A DNA stretch of 46,680 bases from Acidobacteriota bacterium (GTDB taxonomy: Bacteria > Acidobacteriota > Terriglobia > Acidiferrales > UBA7541), in the NCBI GenBank assembly GCA_003223295.1, contig QHYM01000135.1, positions 1 to 46,680 of the forward strand, in the 5' to 3' direction. Made by a program: the position numbers and the translations under genes. Shown one piece after another: positions 8,717 to 17,830 of this stretch; position 1 is the first letter of the stretch, and each line of letters begins with the position of its first letter. The notes beneath the pieces are model-generated. The model saw nothing but the letters and a program-made list of their open reading frames with translations. It was not told the DNA's origin and searched no databases.

Positions 8717-11257
8717 GTGGCGGAGCAGAACACAACGGGTACGGGGGCGACGAGCGGTTACGACCCGCAAAAAGTAGAGGCCAAGTGGCAGAAGCGCTGG
8801 GCCGAAGCGCGCGTTTTCGAATCAGAATCCGATCCCGCCAAGCCTAAATACTATGTGCTGGAAATGCTGCCGTACCCTAGCGGCACGTTGCACATGGGCC
8901 ACATGCGCAACTACACGATTGGCGACGTGGTGGCGCGTGTGAAGCGCATGCGCGGTTTCAACGTGCTGCATCCCATGGGCTGGGACGCCTTCGGGCTGCC
9001 GGCGGAAAATGCCGCCATCAAAAACAAGACGCATCCGCGGACGTGGACCAACAACAATATCGCGGAGTTTCGGCGCGTGCTGCGCCGGTTTGGCTTCAGC
9101 TACGACTGGCGGCGCGAGATTTCTACGTGTGAGCCGGAGTATTACCGTTGGAATCAGTGGTTTTTCCTGTGCATGCTGGAGCGCGGACTCGCGTACAGAA
9201 AGAAAAGCCTCGTGAACTGGTGTCCGAAATGTTGCACGGTGCTGGCCAACGAGCAGGTTGTGAACGGCGGCTTCTGCTGGCGGCATGAAGACACGCGCGT
9301 GGAATCGCGCGAAATCGAACAGTGGTTTCTGAAGACGACCGCCTATTCCGATCAATTGCTGGATGATTTAAAGCAGCTTGAAGGTGGATGGCCCGAGCGA
9401 GTCATCCTGATGCAGAAAAATTGGATTGGGAAGTCGCAAGGCGCGAAAGTGAAAGTTGAAGTTGCCGACGCACCGAGCGTTGGATCGCTGGAGATTTTCA
9501 CCACGCGCATTGATACGATTTACGGTGCGACGGCAATGATTCTTGCCCCGGCGCATCCATTGGTCCCCAAGCTGCTCGAAGGTTCGCCCGTGCGCGCGGA
9601 GGCCGAGCCCAAGCTCGCCAAGATGCGCCAGACTTCCATAAAGACCGAAGACCTGGCGACGATGGAGAAAGAGGGATTCTTCACGGGGCGCTACGCGCTG
9701 AATCCCTTTAGCGGCGAAAAGGTTCCGATCTGGGTAGGGAATTTTGTGCTCATGGAATACGGCACGGGCGCGATTATGGCCGTGCCCGCGCACGATGGGC
9801 GCGACCTGGAGTTTTGCAGGAAATACAAACTGCCGGTACGCGTGGTGATCCAGCCTCTCGAAGGCGAGGAGCTTGTTCCGGAGAAGATGGAGAAGCCGTT
9901 CGACGAGCACAACGGGAAGCTCGTGAACTCCGGGCCGTTCAACGGGCTGTCGCCGGACGAGGCGATTGCGAAAATGACCGAGTTCGCGGAGCAAAAGGGA
10001 TTTGGACGCGGCGAAACGATTTTCCGGCTGAAAGACTGGGGAATTTCACGGCAACGCTATTGGGGCACGCCGATCCCGGTCGTGTATTGTTCAAAAGACG
10101 GTATCGTGCCCGTCCCGGATAGCCAGCTACCGGTGGTGCTGCCGGAAAACGCAAAGCTCACGGGTGAGGGCGGTTCGCCACTTGCGGCTATGCCGGAGTT
10201 TGTGAGTGCGAAGTGCCCGAAATGCGGCGGCGCGGCGCGGCGCGAGACGGACACCATGGACACGTTCGTGGATTCGTCGTGGTATTTCTACCGCTACTGC
10301 GATCCGCACAACGACAAAGCGCCGTATGACTCCGCGAAGGTCGCGTATTGGTTTCCCATCGACCAGTACATCGGCGGGATTACGCACGCCATTCTGCACC
10401 TGCTGTACTCGCGTTTCTGGTGCAAGGTGATGCGGGATCTTGGGCTCATCAAGCACAACGAGCCGGCCGCGCGGCTCTTTACGCAGGGTATGGTGCAAAA
10501 GGGCGGCGTGGCCATGTCCAAGTCGCGCGGAAACGTCGTTGGCGCGGAAGAGATGGCGCAAAAGTACGGGGCGGATACCGGGAGGCTGTACACGCTATTC
10601 GCAGCCCCGCCGGAGAAGGATTTGGAGTGGAGCGAGGAGAGTATTGAAGGCTCATGGCGCTTCCTGAACCGCGTGTATCGCCTCATTGAGCGGCATTCGA
10701 ACGCAGTGCGCGGCGTGAAAGATGGAAAGGCGGATGCGGCGGCCGCCTCGGTAAAGGAAAAAATGCTGCTGCGCAAAGTGCATCAGACGCTGCGGCGGGT
10801 GACCAGCGACTTCGAAACCAGATGGCACTTCAACTCGGCAATTGCCCTAATTATGGAGCTGACGAACGACATTTATTCGCAAGAGCCGCTGGAACAGGGC
10901 GTGCGGCCCGAAGTTCGCAAGGAAATGCTGGAGCTTCTGACACTAATGCTCGCGCCGATGACGCCGCATCTGGCGGAAGAGCTTTGGGAAATGCTGGGCC
11001 ACAGCGAAGGGCTATGGAAAACCGGCTGGCCTGCGTTCAACCAGGAACTGGCCCGCGAAGATGAAGTCGAGATCGTCGTGCAAGTAAGCGGGCGCGTGCG
11101 GGGAAGAGTGAAAGTGTCAGCGGGAGCGGGCGAGGAAGAAGTGCTCAAACTGGCGCTTGCCGATGCGGGCGTGGCGCATCATGCCGATGGAAAGCGCATT
11201 GTGAAAAAGATTTTTGTGCCGGATAAATTGCTCAACCTGGTTGTGGCGGGATCATAG
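8717..11257 (+). CDS. leuS: Leucyl-tRNA synthetase
   Basis: Class I aminoacyl-tRNA synthetase charging tRNA-Leu. I place the start at the GTG at 8717, preceded by GGGGAG at 8702-8707 with nine bases of spacing and five bases after the nfo stop; this gives 846 aa, normal for bacterial LeuRS. A longer open frame reaches into nfo but is not protein-like there. Signatures: [19 protein letters not shown] with HMGH at residues 59-62 (HIGH motif), NWCPKC and KCPKCGG zinc-type knuckles, the CP1 editing domain with [17 protein letters not shown] and [28 protein letters not shown], and MSKS at 600-603 preceded by Ala rather than Lys (AMSKSRGN). The C-terminus holds the anticodon-binding helices and the [13 protein letters not shown] domain. 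Cotranscribed with nfo and guaA by spacing. Confidence 0.96.
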   Translation: MAEQNTTGTGATSGYDPQKVEAKWQKRWAEARVFESESDPAKPKYYVLEMLPYPSGTLHMGHMRNYTIGDVVARVKRMRGFNVLHPMGWDAFGLPAENAAIKNKTHPRTWTNNNIAEFRRVLRRFGFSYDWRREISTCEPEYYRWNQWFFLCMLERGLAYRKKSLVNWCPKCCTVLANEQVVNGGFCWRHEDTRVESREIEQWFLKTTAYSDQLLDDLKQLEGGWPERVILMQKNWIGKSQGAKVKVEVADAPSVGSLEIFTTRIDTIYGATAMILAPAHPLVPKLLEGSPVRAEAEPKLAKMRQTSIKTEDLATMEKEGFFTGRYALNPFSGEKVPIWVGNFVLMEYGTGAIMAVPAHDGRDLEFCRKYKLPVRVVIQPLEGEELVPEKMEKPFDEHNGKLVNSGPFNGLSPDEAIAKMTEFAEQKGFGRGETIFRLKDWGISRQRYWGTPIPVVYCSKDGIVPVPDSQLPVVLPENAKLTGEGGSPLAAMPEFVSAKCPKCGGAARRETDTMDTFVDSSWYFYRYCDPHNDKAPYDSAKVAYWFPIDQYIGGITHAILHLLYSRFWCKVMRDLGLIKHNEPAARLFTQGMVQKGGVAMSKSRGNVVGAEEMAQKYGADTGRLYTLFAAPPEKDLEWSEESIEGSWRFLNRVYRLIERHSNAVRGVKDGKADAAAASVKEKMLLRKVHQTLRRVTSDFETRWHFNSAIALIMELTNDIYSQEPLEQGVRPEVRKEMLELLTLMLAPMTPHLAEELWEMLGHSEGLWKTGWPAFNQELAREDEVEIVVQVSGRVRGRVKVSAGAGEEEVLKLALADAGVAHHADGKRIVKKIFVPDKLLNLVVAGS

Positions 11258-11273
11258 TGGGACTGGAGGCGGC

Positions 11274-12905
11274 ATGGCAGAGACGGCGGCGAGGCCGGTG
11301 ACGGAACGGGGGCAAGAGCAGGGAGGCAGGATGAAGGCGGAACTCGGCGGAGTGGTGGTGCTGGACTTCGGCGGGCAATACACACAATTGATTGCGCGCC
11401 GCATCCGCGAGCAGCAGGTTTTCTCCGCGATTTTGCCGTGCACGGCTCCGGTCGAGGAAATTCAGAAGCTCGAGCCGGCGGGGATTGTTTTGTCGGGCGG
11501 TCCAAGCTCCGTGTACGACGCGGATGCGCCGAAATGCGATCCACAGGTGCTGGCGCTGGGAATACCCGTCCTTGGAATTTGCTACGGGATGCAGTGGATT
11601 ACGCACACTTTGGGAGGCAAGGTTGAAAGGGCGGAGCGCAGAGAGTACGGCCGCGCGCAGCTGAAAGTGGATTGTGAAGGTGGATCAGAAAGCTCTGCTT
11701 TGTTCGCGGGCGTGCCGACGGCTCTCCGCGTTTGGAATAGTCACGGAGACCACGTGCGCTCTCTTCCCGAAGGTTTCCGGACCATCGGAAAAACAGAAAA
11801 CGCCATCGCCGCAGTGGAGAACCCGAAGCAAAAGATCTATGCGGTGGAATTTCACCCGGAAGTGAACCACACCGAACGCGGAAGGGAACTGCTGAAGAAT
11901 TTTCTCTTCCGCGTGTGCCAGGCCGAACCAAAATGGAGCGGCGCGGCATTTATCGAAGAAACAGTACAATCCATCCACGCAAAGGTCGGAAACAAATGGG
12001 CCATCTGTGCGCTAAGCGGCGGCGTGGACTCGACCGTGGCGGCCGTGCTGGTACACCGCGCCATGGAAAACCGGTTGACGAACATCTTCGTGAATACGGG
12101 ATTGCTGCGAAAGAATGAGTTTGAAAACACGCTGGAGATGCTGCGCGCCCGGCTGAAACTGCACGTCATTGGCGTCGATGCATCGGAAAGGTTTCTGGCT
12201 CAACTTAAAGGAATTACCGATCCCGAAGAAAAGCGCAGGCGCATCGGCAGGGAATTCATCGCAGTTTTTGCCGAAGAGGCGCAGAAGCTGCAAGCCGGGG
12301 AAGCGCACGGGGAAATCGGCTACCTGGTGCAGGGAACGCTGTATCCCGACGTGATTGAGTCCGTCTCCGTGAAAGGCCCGTCGGCAACCATCAAAACGCA
12401 TCACAATGTAGGCGGCCTGCCGGAGAAGATGCCTTTTGCCCTGATTGAGCCGCTACGAGATTTGTTCAAGGACGAAGTGCGGCGCATGGGGAAAGAGCTG
12501 GGGCTGCCCGCGGAAGTCCTGGTGAAACATCCGTTTCCCGGTCCGGGCCTGGCCGTGCGGCTGCTCGGCGAGGTCACCCGTACCCAACTGGTTACCCTGC
12601 AGGAGGCTGACGCCATTGTGGTTGAAGAGATTCGGAGCGCGGGCTTGTACGAAAAGGTATGGCAGGCCTTTGCGGTGCTGTTGCCGGTACGAAGCGTGGG
12701 CGTGATGGGGGATGGGCGCACATACGGTCTCACCGTAGCAGTGCGCGTGGTGGAGTCGGATGACGCCATGACGGCGGACTGGGTGAAGCTACCTGGGGAA
12801 GTCCTGGAACGGATCTCGACGCGGATTGTAAACGAAGTTCCGGGAGTGACGCGCGTCGTTTATGATGTCAGTTCCAAACCGCCCAGTACAATCGAGTGGG
12901 AATAG
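11274..12905 (+). CDS. guaA: GMP synthase (glutamine-hydrolysing)
   Basis: Converts XMP to GMP with ATP and glutamine, the last step of guanine nucleotide synthesis. The N-terminal class I glutamine amidotransferase has VVVLDFGGQYTQLIARRIRE, the nucleophile Cys at residue 103 in GICYGMQW, and the His/Glu pair in EFHPEVNHT. The ATP pyrophosphatase domain has the P-loop ALSGGVDSTVAA, and the dimerisation domain ends in the canonical TIEWE. The start is ambiguous: ATG 11274 (GGAGG at 11265-11269) gives 543 aa, while ATG 11331 (GGGAGG at 11321-11326) gives 524 aa and puts the domain nearer the N-terminus as in most homologues. The open frame also extends upstream into leuS, which I discount. It lies 16 bp after leuS on the same strand. 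Confidence 0.96.
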   Translation: MAETAARPVTERGQEQGGRMKAELGGVVVLDFGGQYTQLIARRIREQQVFSAILPCTAPVEEIQKLEPAGIVLSGGPSSVYDADAPKCDPQVLALGIPVLGICYGMQWITHTLGGKVERAERREYGRAQLKVDCEGGSESSALFAGVPTALRVWNSHGDHVRSLPEGFRTIGKTENAIAAVENPKQKIYAVEFHPEVNHTERGRELLKNFLFRVCQAEPKWSGAAFIEETVQSIHAKVGNKWAICALSGGVDSTVAAVLVHRAMENRLTNIFVNTGLLRKNEFENTLEMLRARLKLHVIGVDASERFLAQLKGITDPEEKRRRIGREFIAVFAEEAQKLQAGEAHGEIGYLVQGTLYPDVIESVSVKGPSATIKTHHNVGGLPEKMPFALIEPLRDLFKDEVRRMGKELGLPAEVLVKHPFPGPGLAVRLLGEVTRTQLVTLQEADAIVVEEIRSAGLYEKVWQAFAVLLPVRSVGVMGDGRTYGLTVAVRVVESDDAMTADWVKLPGEVLERISTRIVNEVPGVTRVVYDVSSKPPSTIEWE

Positions 12906-13064
12906 GGAAGCACGAAGAACTGTATCGAGATGGACCTGGATGGAGGACTCAAAATCCAGGCACGTTAGCAGGCGGTGAAGCGAGTTTCGCTGGAATTACC
13001 CGGCATCTCCTCCGCCGTCATCCAGAGGCGACTGTGGTCCGAACCTTTGACTGCGATCGCGGAA

Positions 13065-13436
13065 CTACCGATTGGCCATTTTCTGGGCCATGTACAGAAT
13101 CAGCTTGCGATCGCCCTCTTCCGCCTTACTCAGCAAGCGGCGAAGCTTGTTGAGGAAACGGGCTTCTTTGCCGACGCTGCCCCACGCGATATCGTCCGAG
13201 GACTTGCGCTTGGGCAGGTTCGGCAGTTGCGGCGGTTCTTCACCGTCATAAAAGAGTTGATAGAGAGGCACTTCAAGAGCACGAGCCAGCTTCTCCAGTG
13301 TTTCAATCGCGGGAACGGTATGACCATTCTCCACGCGAGAGATGTAGCACCGAAGCAGGCCAGTACGCTTCTCGATGTCGCCCTGTGAAAGTTTCTTTTC
13401 TTCGCGGAGCGCGCGAAGACGATCACCGATAATCAT
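13065..13436 (-). CDS. XRE-family helix-turn-helix regulator
   Basis: A 123-residue DNA-binding protein. Residues about 5-60 form a Cro/C1-type HTH: IGDRLRALREEKKLSQGDIE, then LLRCYISRVENGHTVPAIET with the recognition helix, then LEKLARALEVPLYQLFYDGE. The rest (about 70-123) is a charged tail with a helical end (LNKLRRLLSKAEEGDRKLIL) that may mediate dimerisation. I take the ATG at 13434-13436; the longer open frame on this strand that runs back across the sigma-factor gene is a shadow. It diverges from the ECF sigma gene across about 117 bp, so the two may share regulatory DNA. Target genes cannot be deduced. Confidence 0.88.
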   Translation of the reverse strand: MIIGDRLRALREEKKLSQGDIEKRTGLLRCYISRVENGHTVPAIETLEKLARALEVPLYQLFYDGEEPPQLPNLPKRKSSDDIAWGSVGKEARFLNKLRRLLSKAEEGDRKLILYMAQKMANR

Positions 13437-13553
13437 GAAGGTATTATGCCGTAACGGTAAGCAGAGAAGCAAGGAGAAAATTTCCGGCGGGCGAAATGAA
13501 ACGAGTGGTGCAAGACAGGGCAAACCGGAGATACTGACCGTAACCAAAAACCC

Positions 13554-14204
13554 ATGGCACGCGTCCCAAAAGCAGGGCCCCTGGAGGCGCTTTCCCCGCC
13601 GGAGACCGGACGAGCTCGTGTTGCCGGTCCACCGGACGCGGCTAACGACCGCGAACTGGTGAGGCGGGCTCAGCATGAGGATAAGGAAGCGTTTGAGGAG
13701 CTGATTCGGCGGCATCAGCATCGGGTATTTGCTGTAGCCGGAGGGATCATCAGGCGGCGCGAGGACGTAGAAGACATCGCGCAGCAGGTCTTCGTGAAAG
13801 CGTACTTTTCGCTGAAGCGGTTTGATCAGCGAGCGGCATTCACTACCTGGCTGTACAAGATCACGGTCAACGAATGCTGGGACATGCTGAGAAAGCGGAA
13901 GGTCCGGCCGCTGGTGTACGAAGCGGACTTGAGCGAGGAGCAGGCTAGGCAGGTGATCAGTTCCGCGGAGAAGAGCAAAGACCAGCCGGATATCAGCGAT
14001 AGGCTGGAGGCGAGGCAACGCTTGGAACGGTTGCTCGATGGATTGGATGAGCGGGACCGGCTGATGTTGATCCTGAAAGAGGTGGAAGGATTCTCGATTG
14101 AAGAGATTGCCGAGGTCTTGGATTTGAATGCGAACACGGTGAAGGTGAGGCTCTTCCGGGCGCGGCGGCGCGTCGTGAACCGGGCGAGAGAGCGAGGAGA
14201 CTGA
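13554..14204 (+). CDS. RNA polymerase ECF sigma factor
   Basis: A 216-residue sigma-70 family protein of the extracytoplasmic function group. Region 2 spans about residues 35-105: LVRRAQHEDKEAFEELIRRH, VFAVAGGIIRRREDVEDIAQ, QVFVKAYFSLKRF and FTTWLYKITVNECWDMLRKR. After an acidic linker, region 4 (about 150-210) shows LLDGLDERDRLMLILKEVEG, FSIEEIAEVLDLNANTVKVR and LFRARRRV. The Pro/Ala-rich first 30 residues are unusual and could be a mis-set start; no clear ribosome-binding site precedes 13554. The next gene is a zinc-finger anti-sigma and the third a Spy-like periplasmic protein, a typical envelope-stress cassette. Regulation by the following anti-sigma is inferred from this order. Confidence 0.92.
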   Translation: MARVPKAGPLEALSPPETGRARVAGPPDAANDRELVRRAQHEDKEAFEELIRRHQHRVFAVAGGIIRRREDVEDIAQQVFVKAYFSLKRFDQRAAFTTWLYKITVNECWDMLRKRKVRPLVYEADLSEEQARQVISSAEKSKDQPDISDRLEARQRLERLLDGLDERDRLMLILKEVEGFSIEEIAEVLDLNANTVKVRLFRARRRVVNRARERGD

Positions 14205-14235
14205 GAATGCAAGGCTCGTTAGCAAGGAGGCGGGT

Positions 14236-14742
14236 ATGTGGAACCTGCTGAAGAGTGACCACGAAGATTGTAGAAAGTTGCGGGATGCGCTCGAAGAAGC
14301 GGCGGCTAAGCATGCCCACGCCGTGAGTGTCCTAACTCTGACAAAAGGACTGACGGCGGAAGAGCGGAAACACATCGAAATGTGCACTGATTGCCGGGAG
14401 ACGGTTCAGGAGCTTGTCGCGACGAAGGAACTTTCCCAAGGTGCGGCTAGTTTCGCGGAGGACGTGAGGCCGTGGTTTGCATCGCGCGTGATGGCGGCAA
14501 TTGCTTCGCGCGAAAGGGAACTTGCCGAGCGCGTGAGCGCCTGGGCGGAGTTTCCGCGTTTTGCTTCACGGCTCACCTGGGTTGCCGCCATTGTGTTATT
14601 GGCGAGCACGACTTGGTTTTACAGAAGCGTCGTGCGGGCGCCAAGCTATCCGTCGACGGGGTCTCAAGAATCCATTTTTGAGGCGCCGCAGCAATCCGCT
14701 CCGGACGACATTTTGATCAGCCGGGCGAGTGAAAATCCATGA
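14236..14742 (+). CDS. Putative zinc-finger transmembrane anti-sigma factor
   Basis: A 168-residue protein with an N-terminal cytoplasmic domain containing HIEMCTDC (HxxxCxxC, about residues 44-51), the zinc-binding motif of ZAS anti-sigma factors, followed by helices and one membrane segment at about 113-129 (LTWVAAIVLLASTTWFY). The remainder (about 130-168) would be periplasmic and is short and low in structure. A good ribosome-binding site, AAGGAGG at 14224-14230, precedes the ATG. It starts 31 bp after the ECF sigma gene, and its stop overlaps the start of the next gene by ATGA. By family and position it should sequester the sigma factor until an envelope signal is sensed. No sensor domain is visible outside the membrane, so the Spy-like partner may do the sensing. 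Confidence 0.85.
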   Translation: MWNLLKSDHEDCRKLRDALEEAAAKHAHAVSVLTLTKGLTAEERKHIEMCTDCRETVQELVATKELSQGAASFAEDVRPWFASRVMAAIASRERELAERVSAWAEFPRFASRLTWVAAIVLLASTTWFYRSVVRAPSYPSTGSQESIFEAPQQSAPDDILISRASENP

Positions 14743-15140
14743 GCGACACGCCAGCAACTCGCAAGGCGGCTGTTTGGGTTGTCGTCGTGTTCCTGCTGGG
14801 AGCGGCAGCTGGCGGAATGCTCGGCTATGGATATGCGCACCGCTCCGTTGCAGCGGCGAGCGCGCCGTTGTCGGAGCCGGAAAGACGCGCCAAGCGAGTT
14901 GCCGAATTGACCCAAGATCTGGTCCTAACGAGCGACCAAGCGAAGCAGCTTGATGCGATCCTTATGCAACGTCACGCGGAAGTGAAAACAATTCGCGACC
15001 AATCGGATGCGCAGCTCGATCAAGTGCGGCAGAAGGGCCGCGATCAAATTCGCGCGATTCTCACGCCAGAGCAAAAACCGAACTTTGAAGAGTTCCTCAA
15101 GAAGATGGACGAAGAAAAAAAACGCAACGCCCCGAAGTAG
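14739..15140 (+). CDS. Membrane-anchored Spy/CpxP-like protein
   Basis: A 133-residue protein with an N-terminal membrane anchor (about residues 11-31, AVWVVVVFLLGAAAGGMLGY) and a long periplasmic helical part. The pattern LTSDQAKQLDAILMQRHAEV ... IRAILTPEQKPNFEEFLKKM is the paired LTxxQ/LTPEQ signature of Spy/CpxP and heavy-metal-resistance (CnrX-like) helical hairpins, which act as chaperones or stress sensors in the periplasm. The ATG overlaps the anti-sigma stop codon (ATGA at 14739-14742), so the two are translationally coupled. It closes the sigma/anti-sigma operon and runs tail to tail with the next gene, one base apart. A sensory or chaperone role in an envelope-stress response is inferred from family and context. 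Confidence 0.8.
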   Translation: MSDTPATRKAAVWVVVVFLLGAAAGGMLGYGYAHRSVAAASAPLSEPERRAKRVAELTQDLVLTSDQAKQLDAILMQRHAEVKTIRDQSDAQLDQVRQKGRDQIRAILTPEQKPNFEEFLKKMDEEKKRNAPK

Positions 15141-15141
15141 C

Positions 15142-16026
15142 TCAGTAGCACTGGCCGTGCCTGTTACCCGTCTTGCTCTCCTCCGATTTTTCTGTGAGCC
15201 CGCAGCCCGGTGGTTCTCCGTAGAAGGAGTTGCCCCGATAGTCGAGCTCTTTCAGCCCATTGCGCGAAGTATAAAACCCGCGGATGCATTCCGCCTTGAA
15301 GAAATCGAATAGGCGCGTGCCCGAATGAACGGCGGACCTGTCGGGTCGCGCGTCGCTGATAGCCTGGACCAGCTCGGTTTGTCCGGCTGGGACGGCATCA
15401 AGAAAACTTTTCCCGAAGCGACGCTGCGATTCTTGCGCAAGCCAGGTGAGCCCTTCGCGGCAGATCCGCTCGGGCTCGAAAGTTTCGAGCTCGCGTACCG
15501 GTTGCTCGCTGCCAAAATAAACGACTGCGAGTGCGCGGTGCTCCACCGGAAGACTCCTCGCCAGCGCCCGCGTTTTTGGCGCGCTCGCCACGACCAAATC
15601 AATCCATTCGGCGACTTCGTCGTGGATGCTGGCGCCAGCGCCGCGCTCTGGTTTGTCTTGCGAGTTCTTCAAGTCTTCGCCCAGGATGATTTCGGTTATC
15701 CGGCGGACGACCGGGAATTCTTCCGGCGTAAATCCTTGAGGCACGAAGGGCCCCGATCGTGGCCGGAGGTATTCGGTCTCGGTGCCGGGCGGAGCGGGCA
15801 GGAAGGCACTCTCGTTCGCGAGCACGTGGCTCAGATGATCGAACGAAGGCGCGTAAAGGCCAGGCGGCAACGGTGCGTGTGCAGCTTGGAGTTCCCGCCC
15901 AGCCAGCAACGGTGTGCCCGGTAAGCCCGAAAGAGCGAACAGAGGACCCAAACCGGCGAGCCACTCGCGGCGGGTAAGAGCGAAGCCAAGTTCTCTTTTG
16001 TCGCCTTTCTCTTTCTTGTCATCCAT
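15142..16026 (-). CDS. Gluconate 2-dehydrogenase subunit 3-like protein
   Basis: About 294 residues, with a twin-arginine type leader: TRREWLAGLGPLFALSGLPG near residues 18-37. The mature part matches the small, periplasmic subunit 3 of membrane gluconate/sorbitol dehydrogenases (FTPEEFPVVRRITEIILGED, GAGASIHDEVAEWIDLVVAS, then FFKAECIRGFYTSRNGLKEL with YRGNSFYGEPPGCG near the end). Subunit 3 accompanies a GMC flavoprotein, which here lies directly upstream on the same strand about 42 bp away. I prefer the ATG at 16024-16026; a TTG four codons earlier is also possible. Substrate is unknown; the gluconate name is only the family label. The gene for the usual cytochrome c subunit is not next to it. 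Confidence 0.85.
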   Translation of the reverse strand: MDDKKEKGDKRELGFALTRREWLAGLGPLFALSGLPGTPLLAGRELQAAHAPLPPGLYAPSFDHLSHVLANESAFLPAPPGTETEYLRPRSGPFVPQGFTPEEFPVVRRITEIILGEDLKNSQDKPERGAGASIHDEVAEWIDLVVASAPKTRALARSLPVEHRALAVVYFGSEQPVRELETFEPERICREGLTWLAQESQRRFGKSFLDAVPAGQTELVQAISDARPDRSAVHSGTRLFDFFKAECIRGFYTSRNGLKELDYRGNSFYGEPPGCGLTEKSEESKTGNRHGQCY

Positions 16027-16068
16027 AGCAGGATCCAAGTCCTAGCCTGAACCACGGCTATTCACGGA

Positions 16069-17763
16069 TTACAAACTCCCCTTGCTGCTTTCGTGGGCGA
16101 TGTAATCTGCCGAGCGTGCGGAAATCGCCATGATCGTAAGTGTCGGCTCGTAACAACCCTGCGTGACGAACACGGCGCCGTCGCTGACGAAAACATTTTT
16201 CGCATCGTGGAGCTGGCCGAAGCTGTTGACGACACTTTTCTTGGGGTCCTTACCCATCCGAACCGTCCCGCATTCATGGATGTTCTTACCAAAAACACTT
16301 AGCGCTTCGCGAGGCGGCTGAGGATCCTGCAACTTCATCGCGTCGAGGATTTCCAACACGTCATTCCGCATCGCCTTGGCCATGGCGCGCTCGTTCTCGC
16401 CGTAGCTCGCCACTACGTGCAGCACGGGAATTCCCCAAGCGTCCTTTTTCTGGGAGTCCAGCGTGACGTAATTCTCGTAGCGCGGCAGGCATTCGCCTTG
16501 TGCGGTGATCCCGAAATAGTACGGAATCTCTGTGCGGACTTTGCGCCGCCAGTCGGAGCCGAAGCCCGCCAGCCCGAAGGCGTGCGCGTAAAGTTCCTGG
16601 CTGCCATCCCCATCAAAGCGATATCCCCGCACAAAGTTTTTATTGACGTGGCTGCCGGTATTGACGTATTTGGGAATCAAAAACCCGCAAGGCGTGCCGC
16701 GGGGCTCGCGCCGCGAAGATTTGAACTGCGGCAAAAATCCGCCCGCGCCCTCCAGAGTGAAATGGTCCATCAGGTAGTGGCCGAGCTGGCCGGAAGAATT
16801 GCCGAGCCCCTCGGGGAAGCGCACGGTTCGCGAGTTCAGCAGAATGCGTGTGGATTCGAGCGCGCTGGCGGCCAGCACTACGATTTTGGCACGTGCCTCG
16901 CGGTGCGCATGCGTCATGCGCTCGAGGTAATAGACACCCTCCGCCTTGCCCTCCGCGTTCATCAACACGTGGCTGACGACGGCGTCGCTAATGAGTGTGA
17001 GGCGTCCGGTTCGCGCTGCGGCAGGCAGTGTCACGGAAGGACTGTTGAAGTACGAAGCCGTGTAGCAGCCGCGCTGGCACTCATCGCAGTAATGGCATGC
17101 CGGGCGGCCGCGATGGGCAAGAGTCAAATTTGCCACGCGGTCGGGCATCACTATCCAACCGAATTTTTTGCCGATGACCTCACGCGCCAACCGCCCACCG
17201 CAGGACAGATTCATGGGCGGAAGAAACTTGCCGTCCGGCATCTGCTCGAGACCCTCGCGCGAACCGCTGACGCCGATGAACGATTCGACTTTGTCGTAAT
17301 ACGGCTCGAGGTCCTTGTAGCTGAGCGGCCAATCTTCACCGTAGCCGTCACGGCTCGCGGCCTTGAACTCGTAATCGCTGTAGCGATAGCTCTCGCGCGC
17401 CCAGCAGAAGGTTTTGCCACCCACCTGTCGCCCGCGTATCCACATGAACGGCTTGTCTACAGGAAACGTGTAGGGATTTTCGTGATCGTCCACGAAAAAC
17501 TGGTGGCTGAACTCATCGCAGGCGTAGCAGAGCCGCTGGATGGGCTGGCGCTCGATCAGAGCCTGGCGGTTGCCAAACCCGCGGTACTTGATCTGGTACG
17601 GGCGGACGTGTTCGGTGAAGTCGCACGTGGGCAGGCGGGGCGGCCCGGCCTCCAGCATGAGCACGCGCATCCCCTGCTCGGTGAGTTGTTTGGCTACCCA
17701 ACTGCCACTGGCGCCCGAGCCAACAATCAGTGCATCGTAAACGATGGGGTGGGCGCGTGGCAT
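16069..17763 (-). CDS. GMC-family FAD oxidoreductase (gluconate dehydrogenase-like large subunit)
   Basis: A 564-residue flavoprotein. The dinucleotide fold is at the N-terminus: ALIVGSGASGSWVAKQLTEQ with GSGASG at residues 15-20 and an acidic strand end (LMLEAGP). Other GMC blocks are RQVGGKTFCWARESYRYSDY, a cysteine cluster CHYCDECQRGCYTASYF, ALESTRILLNSRTVRFPEGL, and the C-terminal HECGTVRMGKDPKKSVVN with the catalytic His, then EPTLTIMAISARSADYI. Such enzymes oxidise sugars or sugar acids and pass electrons to a cytochrome. The export signal is on the partner subunit (Tat-like), so this subunit is probably exported as a complex with it. ATG at 17763; the partner gene follows. Substrate cannot be told from sequence. 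Confidence 0.9.
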   Translation of the reverse strand: MPRAHPIVYDALIVGSGASGSWVAKQLTEQGMRVLMLEAGPPRLPTCDFTEHVRPYQIKYRGFGNRQALIERQPIQRLCYACDEFSHQFFVDDHENPYTFPVDKPFMWIRGRQVGGKTFCWARESYRYSDYEFKAASRDGYGEDWPLSYKDLEPYYDKVESFIGVSGSREGLEQMPDGKFLPPMNLSCGGRLAREVIGKKFGWIVMPDRVANLTLAHRGRPACHYCDECQRGCYTASYFNSPSVTLPAAARTGRLTLISDAVVSHVLMNAEGKAEGVYYLERMTHAHREARAKIVVLAASALESTRILLNSRTVRFPEGLGNSSGQLGHYLMDHFTLEGAGGFLPQFKSSRREPRGTPCGFLIPKYVNTGSHVNKNFVRGYRFDGDGSQELYAHAFGLAGFGSDWRRKVRTEIPYYFGITAQGECLPRYENYVTLDSQKKDAWGIPVLHVVASYGENERAMAKAMRNDVLEILDAMKLQDPQPPREALSVFGKNIHECGTVRMGKDPKKSVVNSFGQLHDAKNVFVSDGAVFVTQGCYEPTLTIMAISARSADYIAHESSKGSL

Positions 17764-17830
17764 GACGGTACCCTAATCGCGGCGTATTCTTGCATAGTGC
17801 CGGGTTCGCGCGCAAACCTATTAGGCTTTT

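Noticed and set aside
13065-14387. Open frame of 440 codons on the minus strand
   Set aside because: Only its last 123 codons encode an HTH protein; the rest is antisense to the sigma-factor gene and lacks protein character.
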